Shown here one piece after another: positions 18,601 through 22,468 of a stretch of 26,241 nucleotides of DNA. Source of the stretch: Ophiothrix spiculata (taxonomy: Eukaryota; Echinodermata; Ophiuroidea; Amphilepidida; Ophiotrichidae); assembly GCA_000969725.1 (NCBI GenBank), contig JXSR01S073158.1. One strand, given 5' to 3'. Made by a program: the position numbers and the translations under genes. Under the pieces are notes generated by a model. The model had not been told where the DNA came from and searched no databases. It worked only from the letters and a program-made list of their open reading frames with translations. Numbering within the stretch: position 1 is the stretch's first letter; each line of letters opens with the position of its first letter.

Positions 18601-18892
18601 ACATCGTGAATTGATACAAATAAGCGTGTGCGCAGCTGATCACAGCACAACTGCAGGAGATGCAGCGCGCTTTGTACGTGTGACTCGCAAATCAGTATCT
18701 ACTACAACGCGCTAAATTTGAAAATGTTTAAATTTGTCAGCGTCTTTGAACCACAATCTAGCTGCATCTTGCATGTCAGCTGTCATAAAAGCTATTATTT
18801 GGAGTCAAAGGATTTGGACTTACCACGTTTTGACAACGTTGACACTGAAATAGTCCCGCTTTGACAAAGAAACAGCCTTTGTTGCAGCTATC
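580..18892 (-). CDS. REC8: REC8-like meiotic cohesin kleisin subunit, 17 exons, first exon not found
   Basis: Spliced minus-strand gene with coding exons (high to low) 18892-18824, 17874-17738, 17248-17143, 16398-16287, 15632-15539, 13377-13256, 12538-12327, 10971-10701, 9502-9332, 8805-8736, 7054-6870, 6156-6024, 5095-5020, 4685-4550, 3729-3590, 1855-1749, 677-580. All are bounded by AG and GT and all phases agree, giving 745 residues plus stop. REC8 closes the cohesin ring in meiosis: its N-terminus binds SMC3, its C-terminal winged helix binds the SMC1 head, and separase cuts the linker. Diagnostic blocks are IAATKAVSLSKRDYF, VNVVKTCEDIL, SLYLSSQLMVGVTRVY and EYLV at the N-end, RRRGKKRRLVF in the middle, and HPYGTIYIKKGPRF at the C-end. 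These match vertebrate REC8 more closely than RAD21. The linker is long and acidic; with a normal first exon the protein would be about 764 residues, against roughly 550 in mammals. Assignment to REC8 is strong; single exon edges are inferred from splice consensus without transcript data. Confidence 0.93.
678..1748. other. REC8 intron 17
   Basis: Half of this intron is the TTAA-flanked MITE at 978-1512. In 678-977 and 1513-1748 I see nothing but AT-rich sequence. Confidence 0.8.
978..1512. mobile_element. TTAA-flanked inverted-repeat element (MITE), intron 17
   Basis: The ends 978-1000 and 1490-1512 are inverted repeats of 23 bases (TTTAAAGGGACTRGCCTARA core) with two mismatches. TTAA sits at both ends, as in piggyBac-type target duplications. 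The interior is AT-rich with no coding potential. Length is 535 bases. Confidence 0.8.
1749..1855 (-). CDS. REC8: REC8 exon 17: C-terminal winged helix, first part
   Basis: The acceptor is TGTACCTAG and the donor GTAAGA. It reads RQIYELLEDADYITYADLVP, then GTTYRHVAAKIFAVCI. This matches the REC8/RAD21 C-terminal domain (human L...DFSSLVSP...AARVFYLLLVL), the winged helix that docks on the SMC1 ATPase head. It ends in phase 1. Visible residues 678-713. Confidence 0.94.
1948..2146. repeat. Possible degenerate inverted-repeat element, intron 16
   Basis: CATGATCGCCCTAGTG at 1951-1966 is echoed in reverse by CACTAGGGCGG near 2121-2131 and by GGTCATG further on. About 170 bases lie between. The arms are interrupted, so this is only a probable old foldback element. 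Confidence 0.4.
2191..2307. repeat. 60-bp tandem duplication, intron 16
   Basis: The unit from 2191 (ACCATCTTGTGAGCTACTTT...) recurs exactly 60 bases later at 2251, with only a few differences through GAAAAGGTATCTATTTA. Two copies. Confidence 0.92.
2814..2876. repeat. 18-bp minisatellite
   Basis: About 3.5 copies of TCATCATCATAGATTGAA, with one A-to-G change. It reads through on both strands as low-complexity peptides that I do not consider genes. Confidence 0.93.
3590..3729 (-). CDS. REC8: REC8 exon 16
   Basis: The acceptor is CCTGTAG and the donor GTAACA. It reads EPVAEQDVDALQDMMERQRL, SWESKSPELTSEEETGKGDI, then PNKHVF. It is probably a helix followed by a short acidic loop, leading into the winged helix. 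It leaves AG, which makes Arg with the next exon. Visible residues 632-678. Confidence 0.85.
3789..4018. mobile_element. Inverted-repeat element (MITE), intron 15
   Basis: The left end GTAATGGCTCACCCCGAAAG and the inverted right end GTGATGACTCATCCCAAAAA match at most positions and continue into GGGGG-ACTTT. Length is about 230 bases. No ORF of note. Confidence 0.75.
4019..4549. other. REC8 intron 15, plain part
   Basis: AT-rich, no recognisable feature. Confidence 0.7.
4550..4685 (-). CDS. REC8: REC8 exon 15: acidic linker
   Basis: The acceptor is CTGCTCTAG and the donor GTAAGT. It reads RHQRHQIEDVIPEEERPPAG, DQVILDMGEVLLEDAGLIGE, then EPIAQP. The Glu/Asp and aliphatic residues recall the VVPELPEVPMEM...L stretch ahead of the REC8 winged helix. 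It ends in phase 0. Visible residues about 586-631. Confidence 0.87.
4686..5019. other. REC8 intron 14
   Basis: Nothing recognised beyond the splice sites. Confidence 0.7.
5020..5095 (-). CDS. REC8: REC8 exon 14: Ser/Arg-rich linker
   Basis: The acceptor is TTTTTCAG and the donor GTGTGT. It reads DLSLRSADRSSTSRGSGSTS, then GLRKQ, and leaves two bases that make Arg with the next exon. No family motif; supported by splice signals and phase on both sides. Visible residues 561-586. Confidence 0.8.
5096..5839. other. REC8 intron 13, plain part
   Basis: AT-rich; a short CpG-containing patch lies near 5727-5810 without other promoter signs. No gene seen. Confidence 0.65.
5840..5982 (-). pseudogene. 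Two decayed partial copies of REC8 exon 13 with its donor
   Basis: 5848-5900 (GAAGGTGTGTCTTAGTATGA...GGCGACTGCAGA) resembles exon 13 at 6043-6080 (GATGAAGGCGTGTCTTCGTATGCC...GGCAACTGCAGA). A second weaker unit at 5902-5980 repeats both the intron piece TGGTAGTGCATTGTTGAT (compare 5982-5999) and the GTAGACAGATCAG part. Reading frames are broken. Confidence 0.7.
6024..6156 (-). CDS. REC8: REC8 exon 13: possible separase-type site
   Basis: The acceptor TTCTTCCATTCAG is strong; the donor is GTTAGT. It reads QTRQAGDISAEVLRGPDESA, then DLSAISAVAKAYEDTPSSLH and LSVS. ISAEVLRGP lines up with the IEVPRE / IEVLRE segment conserved in REC8 and RAD21 and also fits the separase consensus ExxR. Cleavage is inference. 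It ends in phase 1. Visible residues 517-560. Confidence 0.87.
6286..6451. mobile_element. Small CAGGG-ended element with TAATCA duplication, intron 12
   Basis: CAGGGGTGTGAGAG at 6286-6299 and its inverted form CTCTCACATCCCTG at 6438-6451 (one mismatch) bound a 166-base element. TAATCA flanks both sides. CAG ends and a short duplication suggest a hAT-type nonautonomous element. Confidence 0.75.
6748..6826 (-). pseudogene. Decayed partial copy of REC8 exon 12
   Basis: GACTCTTTTGGCTCTTCATCCCTGAC...TATGCTCCATGCTAGTCTTATC at 6778-6824 closely follows exon 12 at 6912-6967 (GACTCTTTTGGTTCCCTATC...TATGCTCCATGCCGGTCTCATC). It lacks about nine bases and lies about 40 bases past the exon 12 donor. Confidence 0.85.
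6870..7054 (-). CDS. REC8: REC8 exon 12
   Basis: The acceptor is ATACACAG and the donor GTGAGA. It reads SIKLNSTFMKVWKEQAVPYV, PSEASYSDEEMRPAWSIEYL, then an acidic Ser/Thr/Glu tail ending SPEAE. The STFMKVWKEQA part corresponds to the LLGLWTHCAQP region of REC8, a conserved spot in kleisins (RAD21: LLKLFTRCL). It ends in phase 0. Visible residues 455-516. Confidence 0.88.
7259..8212. mobile_element. Approx. 955-bp inverted-repeat element, intron 11
   Basis: The left end GGCTCATTCTCCGATAAACC and the inverted right end GGCTCATTCTTCGATAAAGT continue into GTGCAACTTTG on both sides, giving arms of about 32 bases with few mismatches. No transposase is visible. The interior carries four scattered copies of TTCGTATCTGT (7440-7450, 7455-7465, 7619-7629, 7811-7821), three of them preceded by T. 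Confidence 0.8.
8302..8355 (-). pseudogene. Decayed copy of the 5' part of REC8 exon 11 with its acceptor
   Basis: ACACTGCATACCTTTGTTGTTTG... followed by AAAACAAAATAAAAACAAG matches 8792-8838 (GCACTGCATACCTCTATTGTTTG, AAAACAAAATAACAAAAACAA). The copy encodes RYAVS before it diverges, and has lost the rest of the exon. Confidence 0.8.
8356..8735. other. REC8 intron 11, plain part next to exon 11
   Basis: Nothing recognised. Confidence 0.7.
8736..8805 (-). CDS. REC8: REC8 exon 11
   Basis: Short exon with acceptor AAACAATAG and donor GTAAGT. It reads RYAVPGVYIQPSVKEMFEQP, then ARK. The stretch SVKEMFEQPARK fits the GPAELFRTPT segment of REC8. It leaves one base. A decayed copy of its first 30 bases with the adjoining intron sits at 8302-8355. 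Visible residues 432-454. Confidence 0.83.
8806..9331. other. REC8 intron 10
   Basis: Nothing recognised. One short minus-strand frame (8998-9189) has no splice or family support. Confidence 0.7.
9332..9502 (-). CDS. REC8: REC8 exon 10: basic cluster and LVF motif
   Basis: The acceptor is TTATTTGTAG and the donor GTAAAA; exactly 57 codons. It reads LIPIMRLAPIDEAETPSPRR, RGKKRRLVFADDSMKLSKDD, then MRHNMSTAEELAVPEHK. The run of Arg/Lys leading into LVF-D and a following helix matches human REC8 RRRRRRLLFWD...I..E. The basic cluster may be a nuclear localisation signal. Visible residues 375-431. Confidence 0.92.
9503..10007. other. REC8 intron 9, part next to exon 10
   Basis: No gene seen. CAACC/ACCAACC phrases occur on both sides of the neighbouring MITE (9950-9990 and 10380-10408), suggesting it landed in an older repeat. 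Confidence 0.6.
10008..10364. mobile_element. TTAA-flanked MITE, intron 9
   Basis: TTAAAGCAATACTATAAG at 10008-10025 is a perfect 18-base inverted repeat of 10347-10364. TTAA is at both outer ends. Length is 357 bases; no coding sequence. Confidence 0.9.
10513..10569. repeat. Compact 57-base hairpin, intron 9
   Basis: Arms 10513-10536 and 10546-10569 (24 bases each) are complementary except at three places. In plus-strand RNA two of these are G-U pairs and one is a T-T mismatch. The loop is nine bases. It might be a short foldback element or a small RNA precursor; no other evidence separates these. Confidence 0.75.
10701..10971 (-). CDS. REC8: REC8 exon 9: linker with basic patch then acidic tail
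   Basis: Longest exon. The acceptor is CATCTGTAG and the donor GTAAGC. It begins RAEQMWLMDNRTGEIVLSPV, has a Lys/Arg-rich patch KPRKPGTKRGQKTRGAK, then Pro/Glu/Asp-rich sequence with two copies of PSA(A/M)ED. I do not recognise a domain. It ends in phase 0. Visible residues about 284-374. Confidence 0.85.
11018..11261. mobile_element. CpG-rich inverted-repeat element, intron 8
   Basis: The left end AATAGGGAGTTTTCGA...CACAACGGTGAC and the inverted right end AATAGCGAGCTTTCGA...CACGACGACGAC match at about two thirds or more of positions. The inside is much richer in CG than its surroundings, so it could be mistaken for a promoter island. Confidence 0.65.
11573..11705 (-). pseudogene. Decayed copy 1 of REC8 exon 8
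   Basis: In the plus orientation it runs TTCTTACC, AAGACATAAGGG, TTTGTTCTTTGTGCTCATTT, ...AAGCATCTGCTC..., AGAGATCCTGCTTGCCCC, in the same order as exon 8 (TTCCTACC, AGACATAAGAGC, TTGCTGTTCTTGTTCAATT, AAGCATCTGCTCC, GCAGATCCTGTTCACC). The donor GTAAGA survives, but the frame has stops and the pentapeptide array is missing. Confidence 0.82.
11717..11858 (-). pseudogene. Decayed copy 2 of REC8 exon 8
   Basis: ATTCTACCTTAACAAAGACTTAAGACCTTGCTGTTCTTGTTCACTTAGAACTCTGTC (in pieces, 11719-11774) follows exon 8 closely, including CTTGCTGTTCTTGTTCA exactly. It runs to GATTTCATCCTGCTCACT, like GCAGATCCTGTTCACC of exon 8. The frame is broken. Its far end touches the C-rich repeat that separates it from the true exon. 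Confidence 0.83.
11860..12318. repeat. C-rich repeat with GTCAC..AAAGACCCC units
   Basis: Long C runs (11865-11884, 12173-12183, 12300-12306) frame several loose repeats of the type GTCACTxAAAGACCCCyTwTTTT. Similar ...CCCCCC-CCCGGgA-like blocks occur near both ends in the same orientation. The right end is about ten bases from the exon 8 donor. Confidence 0.7.
12327..12538 (-). CDS. REC8: REC8 exon 8: acidic linker with GEQPx pentapeptide repeats
   Basis: The acceptor is AATCTAAAG and the donor GTAGGA. It reads IIIPGEQDLQPLEEMPMEQM, LQEQ, about six pentapeptide units of the type GEQP(I/V/T) with slight drift (including GEDQT), then GGLIEQEQQALMSPS. The repeat is a 15-base minisatellite inside coding sequence. 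The function is presumably a flexible part of the cleavable linker. Two decayed copies of the same exon lie directly downstream in gene sense (11717-11858 and 11573-11705). It leaves two bases. Visible residues about 214-284. Confidence 0.85.
12539..13112. other. REC8 intron 7, plain part
   Basis: No gene seen. Minus-strand open frames here are chance readings next to the decayed exon 7 copy. Confidence 0.65.
13113..13195 (-). pseudogene. Decayed partial copy of REC8 exon 7 with donor flank
   Basis: TTAATATAGGACCTTACTCTTGAAACTATAGTGAC (in parts, from 13113) matches 13241-13274 (TTAATAAAGGACCTACCTCTTGAAACTTTGGTGAC). Then TCGTCTGCACTG-AAACAGTGTGAGGACTTCTCAT matches exon 7 around 13315-13349. 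About 30 middle bases and one further base are lost, so the frame is broken. Confidence 0.88.
13256..13377 (-). CDS. REC8: REC8 exon 7, with two in-frame acceptors 9 bases apart
   Basis: The donor is GTAGGT. The acceptor can be CTTTCCAG (exon from 13386) or TTTCTGCAG (exon from 13377); both keep phase 1 and differ by three residues. It reads VPLPRDVADIMRSPHTVSSA, then DEITMKEADDTEKLLSPKFQ and E. DIMR resembles a separase-type xxxR site, but this is speculative. A decayed partial copy lies at 13113-13195. Visible residues 173-213. Confidence 0.83.
13960..14345. repeat. Probable dispersed repeat with AAGGACTTT / TTCCAGGACTTTT pieces
   Basis: TTCAAGGACTTTTCCAAGAA (14084 on), ATTCCAGGACTTTTTTGG (14262 on) and TTCAAGGACTTTCAAGGCCTGGAAATTGC (14294 on, in pieces) are related short motifs in one AT-rich stretch. 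Such phrases are common in interspersed repeats of aquatic animals. No clear ends were found. Confidence 0.4.
14807..15111. other. Assembly gap (305 N)
   Basis: Unknown bases inside the intron between REC8 exons 6 and 7. Frames that run across it carry no meaning. The gap begins just where a SINE body enters it, which suggests that the repeat caused the assembly break. Confidence 1.
15112..15344 (-). mobile_element. tRNA-derived SINE, running into the assembly gap
   Basis: Read on the minus strand from 15344, the head begins GGGGCGGCGTAGTGTAGTGG and is tRNA-like: an A-box-like TAGTGTAGTGG (15325-15335) and a perfect B box GGTTCGATTCC (15282-15292) about 33 bases apart. The body continues past 15270 to CTTCGGAGGGGACGTAAA at the gap edge, a phrase typical of conserved central parts of invertebrate SINEs. 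The tail is not visible. It has no acceptor-stem pairing typical of a working tRNA. Confidence 0.85.
15479..15517. repeat. 10-bp perfect hairpin beside the exon 6 donor
   Basis: GACCAGGAGC (15479-15488) and GCTCCTGGTC (15508-15517) pair perfectly around a 19-base loop, about 20 bases past the exon 6 donor in gene sense. It could affect splicing, but that is speculation. Confidence 0.7.
15539..15632 (-). CDS. REC8: REC8 exon 6: Ser-rich linker
   Basis: The acceptor is TATTTCAG and the donor GTATGT. It reads DMFSMGPSRLSQPSSSSSPH, then STPTKKLKFDD (visible residues 142-172), a disordered Ser/Pro/Thr stretch with a small basic patch. I see no specific family match; support is the splice phases and open frame. 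It ends in phase 1. The intron that follows contains the assembly gap, so a further phase-neutral exon there cannot be excluded. Confidence 0.8.
15633..16286. other. REC8 intron 5
   Basis: Only an (ATAA/ATAG)-type low-complexity stretch at about 16158-16203. Nothing else recognised. Confidence 0.7.
16287..16398 (-). CDS. REC8: REC8 exon 5
   Basis: The acceptor is TCTTTCAG and the donor GTGAGT. It completes Arg, then reads PVDACTLREPSLEQYDSDFG and ILRLQEQALEPFLLPAI. The stretch LEPFLLPAI resembles the LLLPNHLAMME region after the REC8 N-terminal domain. It ends in phase 0. Visible residues about 104-141. Confidence 0.87.
16399..17142. other. REC8 intron 4
   Basis: No feature recognised. An 86-codon plus-strand frame (16612-16872) has no family match and lies in AT-rich intron sequence. 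Confidence 0.7.
17143..17248 (-). CDS. REC8: REC8 exon 4
   Basis: The acceptor is GTTCCAG and the donor GTAAAC. It begins VEVRDLHKRFSSAKLTARVF, at the place of the human EDIQHILERLHRAQLQIRID helix, and goes on QGVPAADIDLPRGGD. Visible residues about 69-104; it leaves two bases (AG). Confidence 0.9.
17479..17505. repeat. Poly-C run with (CA)n
   Basis: An unbroken run of sixteen C followed by ACACACACACAC in intron 3. Length calls here are likely to be unreliable. Confidence 0.9.
17738..17874 (-). CDS. REC8: REC8 exon 3: core SMC3-binding N-terminal domain
   Basis: The acceptor is TTTCAG and the donor GTATGT. It reads CEDILMYLTRQAGGHAGKGP, then RLSLYLSSQLMVGVTRVYQK, then QYEYLV (visible residues 23-68). 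RxSLYLSxQLxxGVxRVY is the hallmark of the REC8 N-terminal domain; RAD21 has LRxSGHLLLGVVRIY here. The exon ends in phase 1. Confidence 0.95.
17927..18565 (-). pseudogene. Decayed copy of REC8 exon 3, split by a MITE
   Basis: 17934-17978 (GATTGAGTGATAAACGAGGACCTTACGTGCCAATGTG...) follows exon 3 at 17799-17837 (GATAGAGTGATAGACGAGGACCCTTGCCAGCGTGG). After the inserted element, 18513-18565 (AATGCACCTCAAGATCCCCACTGATAAAAGGAAAG, in part) follows exon 3's start and acceptor (GGTACATCAAGATATCCTCACTGAAAAAAGGAAAAG). The frame is lost. It lies upstream of the true exon in gene sense. Confidence 0.85.
17979..18511. mobile_element. GGGCCCAATTT-type MITE inserted in the exon 3 copy
   Basis: The left end GGGCCCAATTTAATAAAACC...TTCTAAG and the inverted right end GGGGCCAAATTTCATAAAAT...TTCTGAG match over about 30 bases. 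The inside repeats TTCATAAAATCATTCTGA-like phrases. Length is 533 bases; no coding potential. I recognise the GGGCC-ATTTCATAAA style as common in invertebrate nonautonomous DNA elements. Confidence 0.8.
18824..18892 (-). CDS. REC8: REC8 exon 2: end of kleisin N-terminal strand-helix block
   Basis: The acceptor TTTACAG precedes 18892 and the donor GTAAGT follows 18824. It enters with one base that completes a codon begun in exon 1, expected to be TGG (Trp). It reads IAATKAVSLSKRDYF then SVNVVKT, matching the REC8 segment LAATRGSRLVKREYL / VNVVKT. It leaves two bases (TG) that join T in the next exon to give Cys, as in the human VVKTC. Visible residues 1-22. Confidence 0.93.
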
Positions 18893-19384
18893 CTGTAAAG
18901 AGAAATAGAAAATTATAATGTAACCGATCAAGGCATGTTGCATATCAGGATTAACAGTAAACCTCATGACCTATACGCAGTATGACCCCTAGATATGTTT
19001 TGTTTTACTCTGGTCTCTATTCATGAATGCACCATGGTAACCAAACATGGCAAAAACATAACTCAAAACTATGCCGCACAGTAGCCATCTTTTGGATACA
19101 CATGTGGACAATGTATGCAGAACTTGAACCATGAAACTGGAATTTTTGTAGGGTTCCCTGGCAACTGGTAGTCGCCCAAGTGGACATTTTGCTACATAAG
19201 TCAAATTTAAAAATAGATTTCAAAAATTGGGCTCAACCAAGTAAAGTCTCAACCCTCTGCAAACCATGACCATGTCCTCTAGATATAGAGAGTAGATCAC
19301 AGACTTCCTATGGCACATATTATGGTGTTCACATAGCAACAAAACCTGTACACAGCAGATGGCCAGCTGCTGGTCATCCAATGG
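18893..19384. other. Region upstream of REC8 exon 2
   Basis: If exon 1 lies further right, this is intron 1. I searched it for an exon starting ATG-TTY-TAY and ending in a Trp codon split by a GT donor and found none. Confidence 0.6.
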
Positions 19385-19585
19385 TTTAATATCGGATACC
19401 AACTAATACCATCCGATAGCAATTTTACATGCAAATTAGTTGCCATCCGCAGGCTAAATTACCAATGGCAAACCAATGGGTACCTTTCCCGATGGCTTGC
19501 TAATAACCAGCCAATGGCAATCTGATGGCTATTTCACATGCAAATTAGTTACCATCAGATAGCCAGTCGCTGGGTTATTTCCCAA
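19385..19585. repeat. Two diverged tandem units with ACATGCAAATTAGTT
   Basis: TTTTACATGCAAATTAGTTGCCATC (19425 on, in part) returns about 109 bases later as TTTCACATGCAAATTAGTTACCATC (19534 on). Shorter phrases such as CCAATGGC and CCATC(A/C)GATAGC recur through the stretch. Tandem satellite-like remnant. Confidence 0.75.
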
Positions 19586-19639
19586 TGGCTTCCTGATGTA
19601 ATAGTTCATCATGCGGGTTTAGCACCCTTGTGGTGAAGT

Positions 19640-20133
19640 GACTGCAAGGGGGCAAGTTGCCCCGGGTGCCATCTCTGAAAAATAATTGGACCAACATTTC
19701 ATGCAGTGATGGCAGCAAGAGGGACATTGCTGAAATTAGCAAATTTTTGGCGAAATGTTTTATGCGCGCTCATAACCCTAACCCTCCTCAGTCCAACAAA
19801 ATCCAACAAGCAAAAATCAAGAAATTCAACCAAGTCCAAATACGTTGTAGACGGGGACTACAGATGGGGATGAAAGTGCTGCCATCCCATGGGAAACAAG
19901 AAATTTTTGAATGATGTATTCAGACTTACATAGTTTTTACGCGTTTTGGAGTTATGGTTTAACATGATTTTATAATTTTTCAGTTAAAATTTACTGCAAA
20001 AAATGTAATCATTTGTACAAAGCCTGAGAAAATGTAGGCAAATTTTGGTAGAAATTACCCATTTTAGTGCACCCAGGGGTAGGGGGTTGTCACTTCTTGG
20101 CTCGGGAACCAGGCACCCTCACTACGCCACTGA
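19640..20133. mobile_element. Probable decayed element ending in TACGCCACTG
   Basis: 20119-20131 reads ACTACGCCACTG, the inverse of the CAGTGGCGTAG end seen in hAT-like elements and close to the right end of the element at 22116-22462. No matching left end was found. A short open frame at 19657-19914 runs across the element and is not convincing as a gene. Confidence 0.45.
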
Positions 20134-20145
20134 TTGAGTACGGGA

Positions 20146-20340
20146 CGGTATTTCATATGATCATTTTGAGGGCGCTAGCGGCTTTAACATGTTGAAAATG
20201 GTGCGCCAGCAGAGTTTTTAAGCTCTAAATTCAATTCTGTTCAGGTTCAATGGATATAAAAAAGATATGTGAAAATTTTATTTTCTTTGATTTCAACAAT
20301 ACCTTTCAAATGATACCAAACACATGCTATGAAATAAAAG
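20146..20340. repeat. Dispersed repeat, copy A
   Basis: Matches 26066-26241 in the same orientation: TATTTCATATGATCA(T/C)..TTGAGGGCGCT, AGTTTTTAAGCTCTAA, AATTCTGTTCA(G/A)GTTCAA, ACAATACCTTTCAAATGA and ACACATGCTATGAAA(T/C)AAAAGC all line up. No coding sequence. Confidence 0.9.
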
Positions 20341-20390
20341 CACATTTTTGTTAAGAGCCACGCCAGATTCATACTGGGCAGTCCACGCAT

Positions 20391-20845
20391 TTTAATGGGT
20401 GGGGGTTTGAAATTTTGAAAAATTGTTAAAGGGTGGGGGTTTACATTTTTCCACTAAAAAGGGTGGATTGATATATAGGGTGGAAGCAAACTATAAAGGG
20501 TGGGGGTTCTTCGAACTCCCAATTTGTGCAACTAAAATAAAATGGGGAAAAAATGGAATATCCTTTGACTGAAAATAAGTGAGGTGATATTTCAGGATTG
20601 CTTTTGGGTGTTACTATGACACCCAAACTGGGTGTAAGATAAATAGGAATACATGTACTTTCAGGTTAAAAATAAGTGAGGTGATATTTCAGTATGTTAA
20701 ATGCTTTAAATATAACATTACCATATGACACCAAAAGTGGATGTAAGAAACATATAAATTGCTAAAAGGGTGGGGGTCTATAATTTTAAGTATTAAGGGT
20801 GTCTTTATCAAAAGGGTGGGGTAAAATAAAAAGGGTGGGGGTCAA
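20391..20845. repeat. G-rich repeat cluster (AAAGGGTGGGGGT)
   Basis: At least seven direct copies of (A)AAGGGTGGGG(G)T are scattered at 20397, 20430, 20496, 20766, 20813 and 20830 plus weaker ones (20460, 20478). A second phrase, AATAAGTGAGGTGATATTTCAG, occurs at 20574 and 20670, and TGACACC(C/A)AAA..(T)GG(G/A)TGTAAGA occurs twice, so the cluster includes an inner duplication of about 96 bases. Confidence 0.85.
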
Positions 20846-21027
20846 ACCCTACTGCCAACTTTGCAGATTTGAAAATGGAAAACTGTGTTGATGAAATTTC
20901 CCATAGAGGATCCCATTTTTTGGCATTATTTGGTTGAATTTCAATGTATGTTTTCCATCCATAACTTTGCCATAAAATTTGTTACTCATATGAAGTGATT
21001 TTGAAGGTAATTCTAATACCACACCTT

Positions 21028-21559
21028 TTAAAGGGGCATTGGACAAAATTTCGAAATTCTATTTGTGGATGACTTACACTTCGTATGCTAAAAAATAACA
21101 GTCAATTACTAAAAATCGGGAAAATTTCGATCAAAACCTACAGAAGAGTCAAAAATTTGAATTTAATTTTGTTTGATGATTTTGGGTATGAGGCTATTCT
21201 CTCAATGCATTTATTGATGCTATATATATATATCATGAAAGAGTCAAATACTTGTTTGTAAAACATTCCTTTCACATCATAGATTGTAGATAAATCAAAA
21301 GAAGTTTGAAGTTTGCATTAGATCTCCTGAAAAGGCCAATTTTATAAAAATCAACTATAGAGGGCAGTATTTATCGTTGTCGACAACGATAATTAGAAAT
21401 ATAAGAATATCTAAATATTTTAATATAAAGGGTTTGAATTTGACAATGAAATTTTGCATACTGTCATTATTACCTCTAACACTTCAGATGATGCAAAAAT
21501 CTCAAAATGAATGGGGAAAAGTTTGGGGATGATGCTGAACTTGTCCAATGCCCCTTTAA
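21028..21559. mobile_element. TTAA-flanked MITE with perfect 19-bp ends
   Basis: TTAAAGGGGCATTGGACAA at 21028-21046 is exactly inverted at 21541-21559. TTAA is at both outer edges, the piggyBac-type signature. Length is 532 bases. Its interior holds only spurious frames. Confidence 0.92.
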
Positions 21560-21654
21560 GACAAATTAGAATTTTACAAAACAAATAAAATTTAAATTTT
21601 GTGAAGTATAGCCTATAGGATAGGATACATATGATACACCTGAGTCCAGAAGCA

Positions 21655-21849
21655 TCGTCTTGAAATGATACTGAGACGAGCTGCCCGCTTTTGATGTTCA
21701 AGAAATACAGCAGCGAAACCGATATGCTTGAGAAATTAGATTGGGAATCCCTTGAACTTGAAAAGAGACATAAGAAGGACAGATTAACAATGATGTACAG
21801 AATCACAAATGGTCAAGTGGGATCAGGAATTCACACATTACCGGCGTAA
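21655..21849 (+). pseudogene. 3' fragment of a LINE reverse transcriptase
   Basis: One frame reads LRRAARF (21671-21691), then after a frameshift KKYSSETDMLEKLDWESLEL, EKRHKKDRLTMMYRITNGQV, ending at TAA (21847-21849). This is the well-known C-terminal part of Jockey/CR1-type LINE proteins (QRRAARF..., LxWxSLxxRR..DRLxMMYRI). It is a different lineage from the LINE at 23272-25556. The insertion is only this 3' end. Confidence 0.85.
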
Positions 21850-22115
21850 TTTCCGAGGTTTTGATTAGTCAAGAGCCGTCACGTGGCAATGCATGAACAG
21901 CAATCATTCATAAGCAAATGTTCTACTCCGCGTCGCAATGTGCACAATGGCGTGTTAGCTCTAAACGCAGGATGAAGAGCGCGCGTTTGTAATTTTTAGA
22001 AGTAAACAAGCTCTGGGCGCTTCTAAAAATATTTGACAACCATGAAAAGACGTTTTAAGGTCAATTTTTGCCCCGATTTTGACATTTTATACATGAAAAG
22101 GGTATGTGTGAACAG
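21850..22115. other. CpG-containing stretch, function unknown
   Basis: 21840-22020 has more CG pairs than most of the window (CCGGCG, CACGTG, GCGTCGC, GCGCGCG). It could be part of the REC8 promoter region or another mobile element; no start exon was found beside it. Confidence 0.3.
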
Positions 22116-22462
22116 CAGTGACGTAGCCAGACATTTTGGTCAGGGGGGCAAAGATATTTCGTCCCGATTTTCCCCTGGCATTTGCACATTTCTTCCCAAT
22201 TTTTCCCGGCAAAAAAATCTATTTTCGTACACCAAAAATAAATTCAAGTCTGTTTTAAAAACTTACAAGCAAAAAAAAAAAAAATGTTTTTCAGCAATTT
22301 TTGCACATCTTTTGAGACAATTTTCTGTTTTTCCCCTGCCATGTTTCCTGATTTTCTTGTCCTTCCCGATTTTTCCCGCTTGCTGTCCCGATTTCCCGCT
22401 CGAATTTTTGGCAGTCTGCCCCTCTTGCCCCATGGCCATGCTGGCTACGGCCTACGCCACTG
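22116..22462. mobile_element. CAGTG(A/G)CGTAG-ended element, hAT-like
   Basis: The left end CAGTGACGTAGCCAG and the inverted right end CAGTGGCGTAGGCCGTAGCCAG share the same termini with a small insertion. The interior repeats CCCGATTTTTCCC(G/C) several times. A 189-codon open frame crosses it but is low-complexity Phe/Pro/Cys and ignores the element's ends, so I do not call it a gene. Confidence 0.78.
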
Positions 22463-22468
22463 GTGAAC

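Noticed and set aside
20713-20749. Minus-strand candidate for REC8 exon 1 reading MFLTSTFGVI then TG before a GTAATG donor
   Set aside because: It has the right phase, starts MF and ends in the expected split Trp codon, but it is eight residues too short for the rigid kleisin N-terminus and lies inside a duplicated repeat (its relative is near 20614-20642). Probably chance.
21420-21806. 128-codon minus-strand open frame containing YFLNIKSGQL, first thought to be the kleisin start
   Set aside because: The plus strand of the same bases encodes the RRAARF...DRLTMMYRI end of a LINE, and the left part is a MITE end. The frame is a shadow of these.
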